The notes: generated from the letters alone by a model not told the origin. Positions 42,480 to 54,554 are shown, counted from the stretch's first letter. The stretch: 64,000 bases of DNA from Platanthera guangdongensis (GCA_039583875.1 CM077158.1:124741900-124805899), one strand, 5' to 3'. Program-made: numbers and translations.

Positions 42480-43317
42480 AGCAACAAGACACGGGCTCCA
42501 ACTGGTTGAGCACCATTCGAGCCCTCTCCTCACCTGCTAATCTTGGGACATAGTCGGTTGTTCATATAGAAGAGTGGCTCAACACTGTGCAAGAATTAAT
42601 GGCTGGAATCAAATGTCCAACCAATATGGTTGTGATCTTAGCAGTGACACTCTTGGAACTGCATGCGAAGAGGTAGTGGAAGTCCCTCATGGGTTCCACC
42701 TTCTAAGGATGAGTATACCTGAAGATTAGTTGGAATGAGTTTTCTGGAGCTTTCTTGGAACACGTCATTCCCTCGACCGCCCGAGACAAACTTGAAGAAA
42801 GATTCTTGCAGCTGAAACAAGGATCCAAGTCAGTTACAAAATATCAGCGGGAGTTTTAGCATCTTGCTAGATTTGCTGACTCCTACGAGTTGGATGACCC
42901 AGGCTATGCAAAATGATTCTACAATGGCTTGTGAGATCCCCTGAGGCAAGCCCTTTTGTTTATAGCGGACTCCAGTTTGGCGGAGATAACCAACATGGCG
43001 AAAAGATTGGAGGCAGATCATTTGGGAAGTGGTAAGAGACCCGCTGAGGGGGTAATTGATGTAGGCCCCAGTTATAGAAGGAGGCAGGACAATAGAGGAA
43101 GAGGAAACAATAGATGCAGGGGTCATTTCCGTCATAATTATAGGATGGAGCGTCCGACCAAGCAGCCAGCACTACCACCACAACAACAACTATACCTGCA
43201 ACCTAGGGAGCAGCACGTGCGAGTTTGGGGCCAGTGCAATCAGCCGGGCCACATCCGGTGCTTTTGCCCACAACTAGGTGGAAATGCTCCCCATACTCTC
43301 CCTATGGTAGCTCCATG
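42480..43317 (+). pseudogene. gag: E10 gag
   Basis: Translated text: EEWLNTVQELMAGIKCP, FLEHVIPSTARDKLEERFLQ, LKQGSKSVTKYQREF, LARFADSYELDDPGY, then SLAEITNMAKRLEADHLGS. Several stops and shifts interrupt the first half; 42956-43318 is open. The zinc knuckle reads WGQCNQPGHIRCFC, so the first cysteine of CCHC is tryptophan. About 220 bases without clear coding text follow before protease. Confidence 0.85.
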
Positions 43318-43541
43318 AGGACGGGGACACACGCGTCGTCGAGGATGTGGACCACGAGGAAGGAATCCAAGACCTGCTCGGGAGTAGATGTTTGCGCTGG
43401 ATATGGCGCATCAGCGGAATCCTCAGGAGGTGATTGCTGCTATGTCATGACTTGGTTAAAATATTCCATAACATTTCTCTTCAATTGCCTAAGTTATGCT
43501 AGGAATGTAGCTTTAGTCTTTATAATTGATAATTAAGCACC

Positions 43542-43806
43542 ATGACTATTAGTGGAAAACTAGCTCATACACTATTGGACACTGGGGCCACTCACTCGTT
43601 CGTTTCGACGGACATTGTTAAATACTTAGGAGTGCAATGCTTCACTGGTATCACTCAGATAGTATGCCTTCCAGATGGCTCTGTGATGATCTCGTCCGCC
43701 AAGTGTGACTTGGAAGTATGTAGTGGATGAAAGATCTTTGAAACCCCCACAATGGTATTGAGAATACCAGAATTTGATCTTATTTTGTGCAGGACGTGGT
43801 TGGATT
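43542..43806 (+). pseudogene. pol: E10 protease
   Basis: Open for 62 codons, then broken by a TGA at 43728. The active site is intact (LAHTLLDTGATHSFVSTDIV), and LPDGSVMISSAKCDLEV follows. The downstream block FDLILCRTWLD, up to a stop at 43806, corresponds to the usual DVILGMDWL. Confidence 0.86.
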
Positions 43807-45360
43807 AACGTCATGCCAGGATTGATTGTGCAACGAAGCAAATCACCTTGAGGCATGGAGACTCAGAGGTCATTTTCCAAGGTATCAAATTTGCACCCCG
43901 TATGTTGTTGTCTTCGATTCAGGCCCTCAAGGCCCATATAGGAGGAGATGAAGTATATATTATATGTTTTGAATTAAAGGAGATGGCATTAACCGTGAAA
44001 GATGTGCGGGTAGTGCGGGGCTTCCCTGAGGTGTTTCTTGAGAAGTTTTCAGGATTACCCCCATACAGAGAGGTGGACTTTCAAATTAAATTAGTGACGG
44101 TTTCCAAACCCATCTCTCGGACCCCTTACAGAATGGCCCCATAGGAACTCTCTGAGTTTAGAGTTTAGTTGCAAGAATTAGTTGAGTCAGGGTTTGTTTG
44201 TCTCAGTTTATCGCCTTGGGGAGCCCCTATTCTATTTGTTAAGAAGAAGCACGGAACATTAATATTGTGTATAGACAACCGGGAACTCAATCGATTAATG
44301 GTGCGGAACACCTATCTCCAACCCCGGATCGACGAGTTATTCAATCAGTTAGTGGGAGTGCATTTGTTTTTCAAGTTGGACCTGCTCTCGGGGTATTATC
44401 AATTGAGGATATAAAAGGAAGATATCTTGAAAACAACATTTAGCTTGAGATATGGTTTGTACAAGTTCACGATTATGGCATTTGGACTCACAAACACCCC
44501 TTTTGCATTCATGAGTTTCATGAACCGGGTGTTCGAGCCATACTTAGATGTCTTCGTCATCATCTTCATCGATGATATTTTTGTTTATTCGAAGACAGAA
44601 GAGGAGCATGCTGAGCACTTGGCCCTAGTTTTGAAGAAGCTAAAAGAGCATGCCCTGTTTGCCAAGTTCAGCAAATGCGAATTTTGGCACCGAGAAGTTT
44701 CCTTCTTGGGCCATGTGATTAGTGGGGCTGGGTTAGCAATGGACACGACCAAGGTACATGCCGTGAAGGAATGGTCTCCTTTGAAGTCAGCGGCCAATAT
44801 ACGGAGATTTATTGGACTTTCTTATTATTACCGCAAGTTTGTGAACGGATTTTCAAACATCACCCTTCCCCTCACTGCTTTGACGAAGAAAGGTGTGTTG
44901 TATGAGTGAACACCCTAGTGTGAAGCTTCATTTCAAGAGCTGAAAGATAGACTTACCACCACACCCATCCTGGCTCTCCCATCAGGGAAAGAGGGATTTC
45001 AAGTTTACACGGATGCCTCCTACCAAGGGATGTGAGTAGTGTTAATGCAGCACGGGCATGTGATCACTTACGATTCAAGGCAGTTGAAGAACAATGAAGT
45101 TAATTATTCGGTACATGATTTAGAGTGGGAGCAGTGTTGTTCACCTTAAAAGTTTGGAGGAATTATTTATGTGGCATTCACTATGAGATCTTTTTGGATC
45201 ATAAAAATTTCAAGTATATACACACACAGAATGAGCTGAACGTGAGACAGCTGTGATGGTTGGAGTTTTTCTGTGATTATGAATTTACATTGAACTATCA
45301 CCCCAGGAAAGCAAACTCTGTAGTAGATGCGTTGCGCAGAAAAGTACTAGAGTCGAGTCC
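43807..45360 (+). pseudogene. pol: E10 reverse transcriptase and RNase H
   Basis: Same frame as protease up to 44909, with stops at 44142, 44166, 44412 and 44907. Motifs: [73 protein letters not shown], catalytic FIDDIFVYS, then CEFWHREVSFLGHVIS and FIGLSYYYRKFV. RNase H text after 44930 (FQELKDRLTTTPILALPSG, VYTDASYQGM, DSRQLKNNEVNYSVHDLEW) is broken by stops and shifts. The tryptophan expected after GVLYE is a TGA. Confidence 0.9.
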
Positions 45361-45370
45361 TAAGTCCTGA

Positions 45371-45829
45371 TTGATGAGTATGGAATTAGCTCGAATGCTC
45401 GAGGAGATGGAGATCACGTTGGTGTGTAAAGATCATTATGAGGCATATACTGTGTACTTAACTGATATGAGTATAGTTTGTAATATTCGAGATCAAATTC
45501 AGGCAGAGCAAGGGAAGGATACTATGCTGGCCCTTGTGATTAAGTCAATTGAAGATGGAACTATTGAAGAGTATACTCTAAAGGACGACCTCATTCATTT
45601 CCGTGGCAGACTTTACATTCCCAAGGGCGGTGAAATCTGGGAAGAAATTTTGAGAGAGGCATATTGCTCCAAGTATTTGATGTATCTCGTGATTTCCAAG
45701 ATCTACAGTGACTTACGAAAAATCATGTTATGACCAAGAATGAAGAGTGTTGTTAAATATTATGTTATACACTGCGAGGCATGTCACAAGGTGAAGGTGG
45801 AGTACAAGAGCCCTGAAGGATTGTTACAG
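45371..45829 (+). pseudogene. pol: E10 integrase N-terminus
   Basis: Includes KDDLIHFRGRLYIPKG and EEILREAYCSKYLMYLVISK, where the zinc-finger histidine region is altered. After a stop at 45731 come KSVVKYYVIHCEACHKVKVE and KSPEGLLQ. It ends at 45829, where E11 begins; the catalytic core is absent. Confidence 0.85.
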
Positions 45830-47261
45830 TCCAAATGCATTGAGTGATGAAGGTTCACTCAATGCACTCAACGCCTATGTAGATTATCCGACAAAGGGTT
45901 TTTGCGCTGAGTGAAGGCTATTCATTCAACGGCTGGGATGAAACCGAGAATTTGACTAAGTACACAGATGCTGACGTCAGCATGAGTCAGCAAAATTTAA
46001 AATTATTGCGGGAAGTCTACTGTACGCGATAATGGCACCGCTTGCCTTCCATGCTGCATTTAATGCAAAAACGAGATTGCAGCTTGCAAATCCAAGTGGA
46101 CCCACTCGTAAAAGAGCCGTTGGACGGCGGAAGATATAATGAATAAGATTGGCTGAAGCAAAAAAAACTTTTTAGGGTTTTATCTTTTCCCAAAGAGGCG
46201 AAACTTCATCGTTTTCCTCACGCCATTGTTGCAGACCGTGAAGCAAAAGTTCAACCGGCTGATCTAAAAGTTCACACAGTTAGCTGTAGCTATCTTTATC
46301 TACTACAGCAAGTTCAGAAGAAATTTTTGAGAAAGAAGAAGCGGAGCATTCTAATTTCTACAGTCAAGGTTAGCTGAGTGAAGAATTCAAAGAACTATCA
46401 AATCATTTGTCTTCATCATCATGATCTGAAGCTTGTGTTTCTGAGTTACTTCCAGCACAAGGAGCAGTTTCTTGAAGATCATATTTCTTATTGTTGAGAA
46501 GAAGTTAGGGCAGATATTCTCTCAGATCATGAAGCAGAAGACTCAGAGAATATTTCTCTGGAGTCAAATCGACAACAACAACCCTTTCCTTTCTATAGGA
46601 TCCTTTAGATATGAGTTGTATGCCTATTTTATAAAGGCTTAGTGTAGGATCATTTGTTGATCTGAGGTAGGATCCTGTGTGGATCTAAGGTAGGTCCTGT
46701 GTGCCTGAGGTTGGGTAGTTTGCCTGAGGTAGGAGAGTTATTCTCTTTGAGTGGTAGGGCCTTTTTTCCCAAGTTGTAGGATCCGCATGTGGATCTAAGG
46801 TAGGGCCTTTGCGCCTGAGCTGTAGGAGAGTCATCCTCTGTGAGTTATAGGGCTAACCTCCGAGCCCGAGCTGTAGAAATATTAATTTAGTCTGAGGTAG
46901 GTGATATTTGGATCACTGAGTTGTAATAGCAAGCTTGCTCTGAGGTAGGGCTTTGTGCCCGAGCTATAGGTCATGGAGGATACTGAGAAATCCTGCGGGA
47001 TCTGTGATGTAAGTTCTTAGGAGCTGAGATTTGGAGAAGTGCCTTGTCTAACAAACTGTTAGAAAGGTGGGAGGGAAAATGGACGTACCTATAATCTGGG
47101 GAACCACTATAAATTCTGTGTGCTTTTTGTAGTGTGTCTTGGAAGCAGAAAACTACTAACTCACAACACACTTAAAGAAGGAAAATTATAAAGATACCAA
47201 AAACCTATTCACCCCCTTCCCCCTCTAGGTGTTTAGTTACCCTTAAAACTAAAGACTTTCA
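45830..47261 (+). repeat. E11: 5'-truncated SIRE-like LTR
   Basis: It ends CTATTCACCCCCTTCC, CCTCTAGGTG and CTTTCA at 47261, like the other SIRE-like LTRs, and carries the shared block GGGAACCACTATAAATT (47098-47114). It contains GAGTGATGAAGGTTCACTC-type inverted repeats at its left end and a hairpin array. There is no TG start; it begins inside U3 directly after the integrase of E10. No primer site follows; E12 text does. Confidence 0.75.
46598..46990 (+). repeat. Mini-hairpin array in E11 LTR
   Basis: About 15 units. Stems include GATCATTTGTTGATC, GATCCGCATGTGGATC, GAGAGTTATTCTCT, GTGATATTTGGATCAC and AGCAAGCTTGCT. Linkers include TGAGGTAG, TAAGGTAG, TGAGCTGTAG and TGAGTTGTAA. Unit order and stem sequences differ from E7. 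Confidence 0.82.
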
Positions 47262-48864
47262 ACCGACCTCCTCAGTTGAACATCTTGATGGCTTTCGGTG
47301 CTCATCCTTCTCTGACACCTTCTACAGCTTAGTCGAGTGCTTCACTACGCACGTTTGTCCGCTGTAACTACTGTCAGTGTCTTTGTCTTGTCAAATCTGA
47401 ATGTCACAAGCTTTAGAGGGCTCAGCAGTCTGGTCAGTAACATGCCCCTTATGCACCTTTCGCTCATATTTCGGCTCTGATGCTGTCTTTCTCTATATCT
47501 AAGCTTACTCAATTGATTGTCTAGCAGTTCTCCCAGCAGACATCACAGCCTCGCTCCTCTCAACCGACTTCCTTTGCTCATGTAGGTATCTTCCCCTACG
47601 AATGGTTGATTGACTCTAGAGCCTCCTTTCATATGACAGATGATGCTACCCACATCTTATCCTATCATTTTATCTCCTTTGCCCCAGTATCATGGTAGCA
47701 GATGGCAACATTCACCCCATCACCAATTGTATCCTCCTTCACACCAGCCACTTTCATGTTCCTGATGTTGCATACATACCCAGGTTATCCATGAAACGTA
47801 TATCCGCCAGCCATCTCTTATCCCATGGTTGTCTTGTTACCTTCGATGAGTTTACCTGCAGTGTGCAGGATCGTCCGACTGGGGCACTCCTTGGGACTAG
47901 TCGTCATCATTGCGGGGTGTACTTCCTTGATCGCCTCCACCTTCCATCCACTTCATTGTCCCCTGCAGCTTCCTCCCTTTATCTTCCTTTGATGGGTTTC
48001 TCTTAGTGGCACCACTGCCTACGTCATCACAGTGGTTCAAGTATAGATTCTCTCATTAGTCATGGTTTCCTTGGTCGTGTTTCTATTAATCAATCTCACT
48101 CATGTTCGGGTTGTACGCTCGGAAAATAGCTACAACTCCCATATATATCAAGTGAGTGCAGGTCTCAGCATCCCTTTGATTTAGTTCATTCTGATGTCTA
48201 GGGACCTACACCCTTTGTATCCAAGGGTGGACACAGGTACTATGTTTTTTCATTGATGATTACTCTCATTATTGTTGGGTCTATTTTATGCATTCTCGAT
48301 CTAAATTTTTTCAGATCTATGTTACTTTTTTTGTTATGGTGCGCACTCAATTTTCTGCTTCCATATGCATTTTCCATTCTGACTTAGGGGGAAGTATCTC
48401 TCTGATGCTTTTCGAGATCTGCTAGCTACCCACGACACTCTCCCCCTGCTTGCCTATTCGGTGCACATGCTCAAAATAGTACCGCTGATAGGAAGCATAG
48501 TAATATTATTGAGACCACCCGCACCCTTTTATCTCCTCTCATGTTCCTCCTCGCTTCTGGGTTGAGGCTATTTGCATTACTATCTATCTTATTAATCTGT
48601 AACCCTCCACTTTCCTTTAGGTTCATTGTCCTGCTGAGTTTCTGTACTCTCGACCCCCACATTTCACTCATCTTTGTGTTTTTGGCTATCGATGTTATAT
48701 TTTATTCTTTTCACATGAGCGTACTAAACTTTCTGCTCACGCTGTTCCTTGGTTCTTTCTTGGATACAATACTGAACACAATGGCTGTCAATGATATGAA
48801 TCTATTGCACATCGACTTCACATCTCTCGTGATATCACTTTTGATGAGTCTCGCCCTTTATTTG
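47262..48864 (+). pseudogene. E12 gag tail, protease and integrase
   Basis: The zinc knuckle at 47363-47404 reads CNYCQCLCLVKSEC, with the histidine replaced by leucine. Protease near 47610 reads WLIDSRASFHMTDDATHI, with the glycine after D-S changed to arginine. The open frame 47692-48006 continues with VADGNIHPITNCI, FHVPDVAYIPRLSMKRISAS and VYFLDRLHLP. Integrase pieces follow in several frames (FDLVHSDV, SKGGHRYYVF, LHISRDITFDESRPLF) up to the E13 insertion. Confidence 0.8.
48860..48864. repeat. Probable target-site duplication of E13
   Basis: ATTTG here and CTTTG at 54550-54554 flank the two E13 LTRs; four of five bases agree. Confidence 0.7.
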
Positions 48865-50386
48865 TGTTGAAAATCATGAAGTGAAAGTGGTGGACTGGAT
48901 GACCTATCCGTGTAGCCTGTGCGGACAAGACTAGCAGTTAGCCCGATCGGAAATAGTGTTGCAGTCGGCTTTCGCTCTAGTGGCATGGGAGTTCTATTGG
49001 CACAGTTTGTCAGGACAGAGGAGGCGGTTTTCCAGGATGGGTTGTGTTCAGCCGGTAGTTGGTTCCTAGAAAGTAACCGGGTTGATAGAATTGTTATCCA
49101 TAGAACTCACCAAGATTGGTGAGGTGAGGACTCGTACGGAGACCGCAGAGTCCGGGTTACGGACTGGACCAGAGCTAGGAGAGATCGGCATGGTGTGTGC
49201 CTTGGTCTACCACTGGTGGCACATTTGGTGGAAACCATGGATTTCATCGGTTAGAGCGGACTGCTGCCGAGGTTCGCCGGGTTATGTCGGATGACTCAGT
49301 ATGGGAGGCCGCAGGGTCTGAGAAGACTGATGCCTTTGTCCGCCGAGTTTGGCAGTTGTCATCCTTGTGCGCTTTGGCAGCGAGCTCTGGTATGCGGATT
49401 GGAGTACTGTCTGCTAGCGCGTGGGGATTGGAGCTATTCGCAGGTGGGCGAACTAGGGCCATGTTCACCGAGTTATCTTATATGACAAACAAGTCTGGTT
49501 GGGCCTTGGAGACAAGGCGGTTTGGCTTGATGTCATGCCTTGGTGGTGCAATCCAGGTGGACTGGCTATCTCGCATAGTCGTAGCAGTCTAGTTGTGTAT
49601 CTGCGACTTGACAGATACACTTGGTTCTTGCCTCGAGATGGGGCAGTTATCCTATCAGCTTGTGCGGTGATCACTGTCCTCTTCGTGCCTATAAATAGGA
49701 CCCCGTGTCACATCAATTGATATCCAACTGAACAGTAAGTGAACTCGCAGATAGTTGCAATGGTTACGATCTTGTATCCGCATGGTTTGAGGAGGTTGAC
49801 CAGTTTGTGCTGTACAGGTCGTGCGGGTAGTGCTGGAAAGCCAGGGAATTGGTTCTAACTGCGGTCAGGGATAGTGAGGACTCTGTGGATAGCAACCATC
49901 GGTTAACAACAGGTCGCGGTTTGCGACTAGGCGGTATCACTTCTGTAACTAGATTCCCAGTTCAATGAGTTGTACGAATTTGGCGGTTTCGTTCTATTCA
50001 GCAGTAGTTCATGTGATCTGGCAGCTTGTAACCATGTAGTTAGACGGTCTACAGATCGACGGTTAGAGATCAACATTGGAATAACCGGCAGTCCGCGCAG
50101 CAAGATTGCGGTTTGGAGATTTGTTAGTTTGAGAAGACTCTACAGCAGTTAGTATCAGGGTAGGCGGTTACACTTGGAGTCCACGCGGCTTGTTTTCTCA
50201 GCCTTGTAATTTTGTTTCCATTGAGTACATCAAAGAATCATGTCTCGCCATGTATGCATTTCCTTGTAAAGATTTTTTGATATTATGAGGTTCTTGTTCT
50301 TCTATTTGCATCTGATTATTTGGACCCGGATAGGTAGAGTGTTCCTGCGCCTGGTTTCCCGTTTTCTGCTATTACAAATTTTTACA
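48865..50386 (+). repeat. E13 5' LTR
   Basis: TGTTGAAAATCATGAAGTG to AATTTTTACA, a direct repeat of 53030-54549 with many scattered substitutions and small indels, so an old insertion. The primer site TGGTATTAGAGGG (50387) follows directly. Confidence 0.9.
49688..49699 (+). promoter_or_regulatory. TATA box of E13 5' LTR
   Basis: CCTATAAATAGG, followed by GACCCC as in E9 and E16. Confidence 0.78.
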
Positions 50387-50476
50387 TGGTATTAGAGGGA
50401 ACAGAGGCATGAGCAGCAGATCATCTTGCAGTTTGATTCATTGCTTTTGGGAGTCTTAGTAACCAAGATTAGTGCA

Positions 50477-51300
50477 ATGGAAGGTGGTACGACAAGAGGT
50501 CTTGGAATTGAGCTTCTTAAATCGACTAACTTTAAAAAGTGGAAGTCATGTATGGAAAGCTATCTTTTGGGCGAGAACCTTTGGGAGGTCGTTTGTGGTG
50601 ACGAAAGGTAAGAGGTGGCTGCTGATGCTGGCAATGCTAGAGCGGTGAGAGCTTGGAGGATGATAAACGTGAAAGCGGAGTTTACTCTCAAGCGGGCTAT
50701 CTCATCGGAACTCTTCGACCACATCATCGGATGTCAGCCTGCTGCAGAGATTTTGACTTCCATTGATGGGTTCTTCAACAAGAAGAATGTAGCTTGGCTA
50801 CAGTTCCTAGAGAATGAGTTGGCGGGAGCCACTCAAGGAGATTTCTCTGTCTCATTGTTCTTCCTGAAGATGACGAACTTATGCACTAAGATTTCAGCGT
50901 TGGACCCGGATGAGCCTATTTCGGAGGTGAAGCTGAAGAGGCACATACTCCGTGGTTTACGGAAGGATTATATGGCCTTTGTCATTCCATTTAAGGCTGG
51001 GCCAATCAGCCATCTTTGCTGGAGTTGTAGAACCTGCTAGCTTCGCAGGAGAGCTTAGCAAGTTAGATGGCTGGAGTCACTCTTTCTAGAGGAGATGGTG
51101 AGGCGTTCTTCTCGGGGAAGAAAATGAGATGGGACAAGCAGAAGAAGTCGACTACTGGTTATGGACCTTCTACTTCATATCAGCAAGAGGAGAGGTATGC
51201 TCCTATGCATGATGGGAAGAGGAAGGAAGGGCCAAGGTGCTATAAATGGAACCATCTTGGCCACTTCAAGAAGGATTTCAAGGTTTTCCTTCACTCGAAG
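50477..51300 (+). pseudogene. gag: E13 gag
   Basis: The start chosen is ATG 50477 (MEGGTTRGLGIELLKSTNFK) because the copia capsid text begins there (KSTNFKKWKSCMESYLLGEN). A TAA at 50609 splits the frame; it continues in the same register to 51040 (FTLKRAISSELFDHI, FLENELAGATQGDFSVS, KLKRHILRGLRKDYMAFV), then shifts. The zinc knuckle near 51237-51281 reads CYKWNHLGHFKKDF: the second and last cysteines are replaced by tryptophan and phenylalanine. Confidence 0.87.
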
Positions 51301-52320
51301 AACGTTGCTCATATAGGGAGAAAGTGGAAGGACTTGGCTGGGTTTTCAACAAGCTCTTATGTTGATTGGATTAGGGCCAATGATAGTGCAGCTATCTTGT
51401 ATGAAAGACTGAGGCAAGTCGGGATGGACAACTTAAAAGCAACGGCGGAAAGGAGCCTTGTGAAAGGCTTGCATAGGTTGTCATCCTTCGGTGATGGTCA
51501 TGTTTGTGTGGGATGTCAATATGGTGAGTTTTATTGCTTCACATTTGATAAGTCACAGACTGGGTGTTCTCAAATATTGGAGTGCATCCATGGTGCACTG
51601 TTGGGACCGACCGTCACAGCGAGTTTTGCAGGCAGCAGGTATATGCTGGTCTTGATTGATGACTATACGAGGTACACTTGGGTGTACTTCATGAAGAAGA
51701 AGTAGAACGAGTTCCGTTTGTTCGTGGAGTTCAAGAATCGTGTGGAGGGTCAGCTTGGCCTGCGGATCAAGAAGTTGAGAATGGGCAATGAAGGTGAATT
51801 TGATTCAACCGTGTTCTCTAACTTTTGCTGGAAGCACGGAATCCGGAAAGAGCTTTCTTGTGGGCATACTACACAACAAAGTGGAGTAGCAGATCGAAAG
51901 ATCCATCATTTGAAGGAGACCTACAATTGTTGGCTTCTTGGCAAAGGAGTTCCTAAGGCCTTCTAGGCAGAAAGGATGGCCTGTGCGGCGAATGTCATCA
52001 ATCAGATGCCTCTGAGTTCGATCAACATGAAGTCTCTGGATGAGCTAATGTTCAAGGAAAAGCCTAGCGTGGAATACCTTCGTATGTTTGGATCGACCTG
52101 TTATGTACACGTACCTGATGCTCTAAGGACAGAGCTGGATGTAAAGACGAGGAAGTTTGTCTTCGTGGGCTATGATGAATAAAAGAAGGGATGGAGGTGT
52201 ATGCATCCTACGATGAAGAATTACATCCTATCCAGAGACGATGTCTTCGATGAACAGATGTCACATGTAGGTAGCTTATCTGTGGAGCTAAAGGAGAGCA
52301 GGTCAGACGTTGTGTAAAAG
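51301..52320 (+). pseudogene. pol: E13 integrase, joined directly to gag
   Basis: One register with stops at 51703, 51964, 52180 and near 52315. Pre-integrase text: LYERLRQVGMDNLKATAERS, LVKGLHRLSSF and VCVGCQYGEF. Core: SRYMLVLIDDYTRYTWVYF keeps the first aspartate. The second catalytic region reads RMGNEGEFDS, without the usual aspartate, and the third reads QQSGVADRK, with aspartate for glutamate. C-terminal: FGSTCYVHVPDALRTELDVK and FVFVGYDE. No protease motif lies between the zinc knuckle and this domain. Confidence 0.87.
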
Positions 52321-53029
52321 GAGGTTATTGAAGATCTTCGTTTGCAGCTGCCTATATCACCAGGCGCTCTAAGTTGTTCTATCTTCGGGGCAGGGATGTC
52401 AGGTTCAGGAAGTTGGGGGATAATACTTCAGGTGCTTCTGGTTCAGGAAGCAAGGCGAGTGATGCTCTAGTGCTTCTAGTTCCAGGGTGGTGTCCTCTTC
52501 TTTAGGAAGCAAGGGGAGTGATACTCTAGGTTTGCCCGTGATTGGAGCTGGTTTGGGAGATGCAGTAGAGGTGGTTAGCCATGATTCGTCTCTTTGGAGG
52601 TCGAAGAGGATCATCAACCCACCAGCTTGATTTTGTGAAGGAAACGCGGTAAGCTCAATCTCTTGTTTCTTCGCAGTCCCTCAGATCGAGCGAGATCCTT
52701 ATAGCTTTGAAGGAACCACTAGAGTCAAGGAGGTGGAAAGCGACAAGAATGAGGAGATGACAGCCCTCAGGGGTGATGAGGCTTGTGACCTTATGACCAA
52801 GGTTGTTGGTGCTACTCATGTGACGTACAAGTGGGTGTTGAAGCTAGAGAAGAAGGCTGGAGGGAAGCATTACTCCTTTTCAGAGGTGCTGCAGGGATCC
52901 CTTATGTTCTGAGATATGCGGAGTGAGGACTATGTCGTGGATATTTTCTCGATATCGCTATCGGAGAGGCCATGTTTACGGTTATGGGGACTGCTTGGGT
53001 TGGTCACCACTTCTCACTTTAAGGGGGAG
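52321..53029 (+). pseudogene. pol: E13 junction of reverse transcriptase start and RNase H end
   Basis: After a serine- and glycine-rich linker (52380-52560), the text EVESDKNEEMTALRGD and VTYKWVLKLEKKAGG gives the first block of reverse transcriptase. It passes straight into FSEVLQGSLMF, RSEDYVVDIFS and LGLVTTSHFKGEC, the last block of RNase H seen complete in E16. Around 450 codons are therefore missing. The purine tract AAGGGGGAG (53021-53029) precedes the LTR, and the stop codon falls inside the LTR (TGTTGA). Confidence 0.85.
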
Positions 53030-54549
53030 TGTTGAAAATCATGAAGTGAAAGTGGTGGACTGGGAGACCTATCAGCGCAGCATGTGTGGACAGGATTGTC
53101 AGTTAGCCAGGTCGGCAATAGTTTTGCAGTCGGCTTTTGCTCTAGTGGTCTGGGCAGTCTATTCCCGCGGCCTGTGCGTATAGAGGAGGCGGCTTGTTAG
53201 GCCGGGTTGTGTTCATCCGGCAGTTGGTTATCGAAATTAATCGGTCAAATAGAATTGCTATTTGTGGAACTCACCAAGACTGGTGAGGTGCAGACTCGTA
53301 TGGATACCGCAGAGTCCAGGTTGCGAACTGGACCAGAGCTCGGGAGATCGGCATGGCGTGTGTCGTGGTCTAGCTCTGGTGGCGCGGTTGGTGGAAACTG
53401 CGAAGTTCGCCGGTTAGAGCGAAGTGGTGCCATGGTTTGCCGAGTTGTGCGGGATTGCTCAGTCCGGCAGGTCGCGCGGTCTATGCGAACTGATGCCTCT
53501 ATATGCCGAGTTCGGCAGTTGTCAGCCTTGTGCGCTTTGGCTGCGAGCTCGGGTATGCAGACTAGAGTACTGTCCGCTAGCGCTTACGAACTGGAGTTGT
53601 TCACAGGTGGGTGAACTGGGGCAGTATTCACAGAGTTCGCTTGTATAGCGGTCATGTCTGGCTGGTCCTTGGCTACAAGGCTGTTTGGATTGATGTCCGG
53701 CCTTGGTGGTGCAATCAAGGTGGACTGGATCATTCACATAGTCGTCGCGGTCTGGTTATGTATTTGTGGCATGGAGGATACACTTGGTGCTTGCCGTGAG
53801 ATGGGGCGGTTATCCTATCACCTAGGGTGGTGATCACACTCCTCTCCACACTTATAAATAGGACCCCCTATCACATCAATTGATATCCAACTGAACAGTA
53901 AGTGAACTCACGGCTAGTTGCTGCGGTTAAGATCTTGTATCTGTGCGGTTTGAGGAGGTTGACCGGTTTGTGCCTTGTAGGTTGTGCGAGTAGCGCTGGA
54001 AATCTAGGGACTTGGTTCTAACTGTGGTCAGGGATAATGTAGACTTTGCGGATAGCAACCAACGGTTAATAGTTGGTCGCTGTTTGCGACAAGGCGGTCT
54101 CTCTTCTGCAACTAGTTTCCCAGTTCAATAAGTTGTCCGCATTTGTTGGCTTGGTTCAGTTCGGCAGCAGCTCGGACGATCTGGTGGCTTGTAACCGCGG
54201 TGTTAGGCAGTTTGTAGATCGGTCATTAGAGTTCAGCATTGGAATAACGGGAAGTCTGCGCGGCTAGATTACGGTTTGGTGATCTATCAGTTTGAGCGGA
54301 CTCCGTTACGTTTAGCAGTAGGGTCGACGATTACTCTTGGAGTCTGTGCGGCTTGTTTTCACTACCTTGTAATTTTTCTTCAATCGGGTACATCGGCGAA
54401 TCATGTCTCGTCATGTATAAATCGCCTTGTAAAGATTTTTTTATAGTACAAGGTTCTTGTTCTTATATTTGCATATGGTTATTTGGACCGGGATAGGTTG
54501 AGTATTCATGCGCCTAGTTTCCCATTTTTCGCTATTACAAATTTTTACA
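53030..54549 (+). repeat. E13 3' LTR
   Basis: Same ends as the 5' copy. The sequence after it (54555 onward) continues the E12 integrase and linker region, which confirms the right edge. Confidence 0.9.
53851..53862 (+). promoter_or_regulatory. TATA box of E13 3' LTR
   Basis: CTTATAAATAGG, one base different from the 5' LTR box. Confidence 0.75.
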
Positions 54550-54554
54550 CTTTG

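Larger units (their letters stand above)
41813..45829 (+). mobile_element. E10: Ty3/gypsy chromovirus-like gag-pol, no LTRs
   Basis: The order is leader, gag, protease, reverse transcriptase, RNase H and the N-terminal part of integrase. Both ends are cut: the left by E9 and the right by the LTR E11. The text resembles the Tekay/Del group (FIDDIFVYS, FLEHVIPSTARDKLEERFLQ). Protease to reverse transcriptase stay in one frame and are broken mainly by stop codons. Confidence 0.88.
48865..54549 (+). mobile_element. E13: copia deletion derivative with both LTRs
   Basis: Two direct LTRs (1522 and 1520 bases), primer site, gag, integrase, a join from the reverse transcriptase start to the RNase H end, and a polypurine tract. 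Protease, almost all of reverse transcriptase and most of RNase H are missing, so it cannot move on its own. The LTR family is that of E9 and E16: same TGTTGAA start, same TATA box, same pol end FKGEC. Confidence 0.9.
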
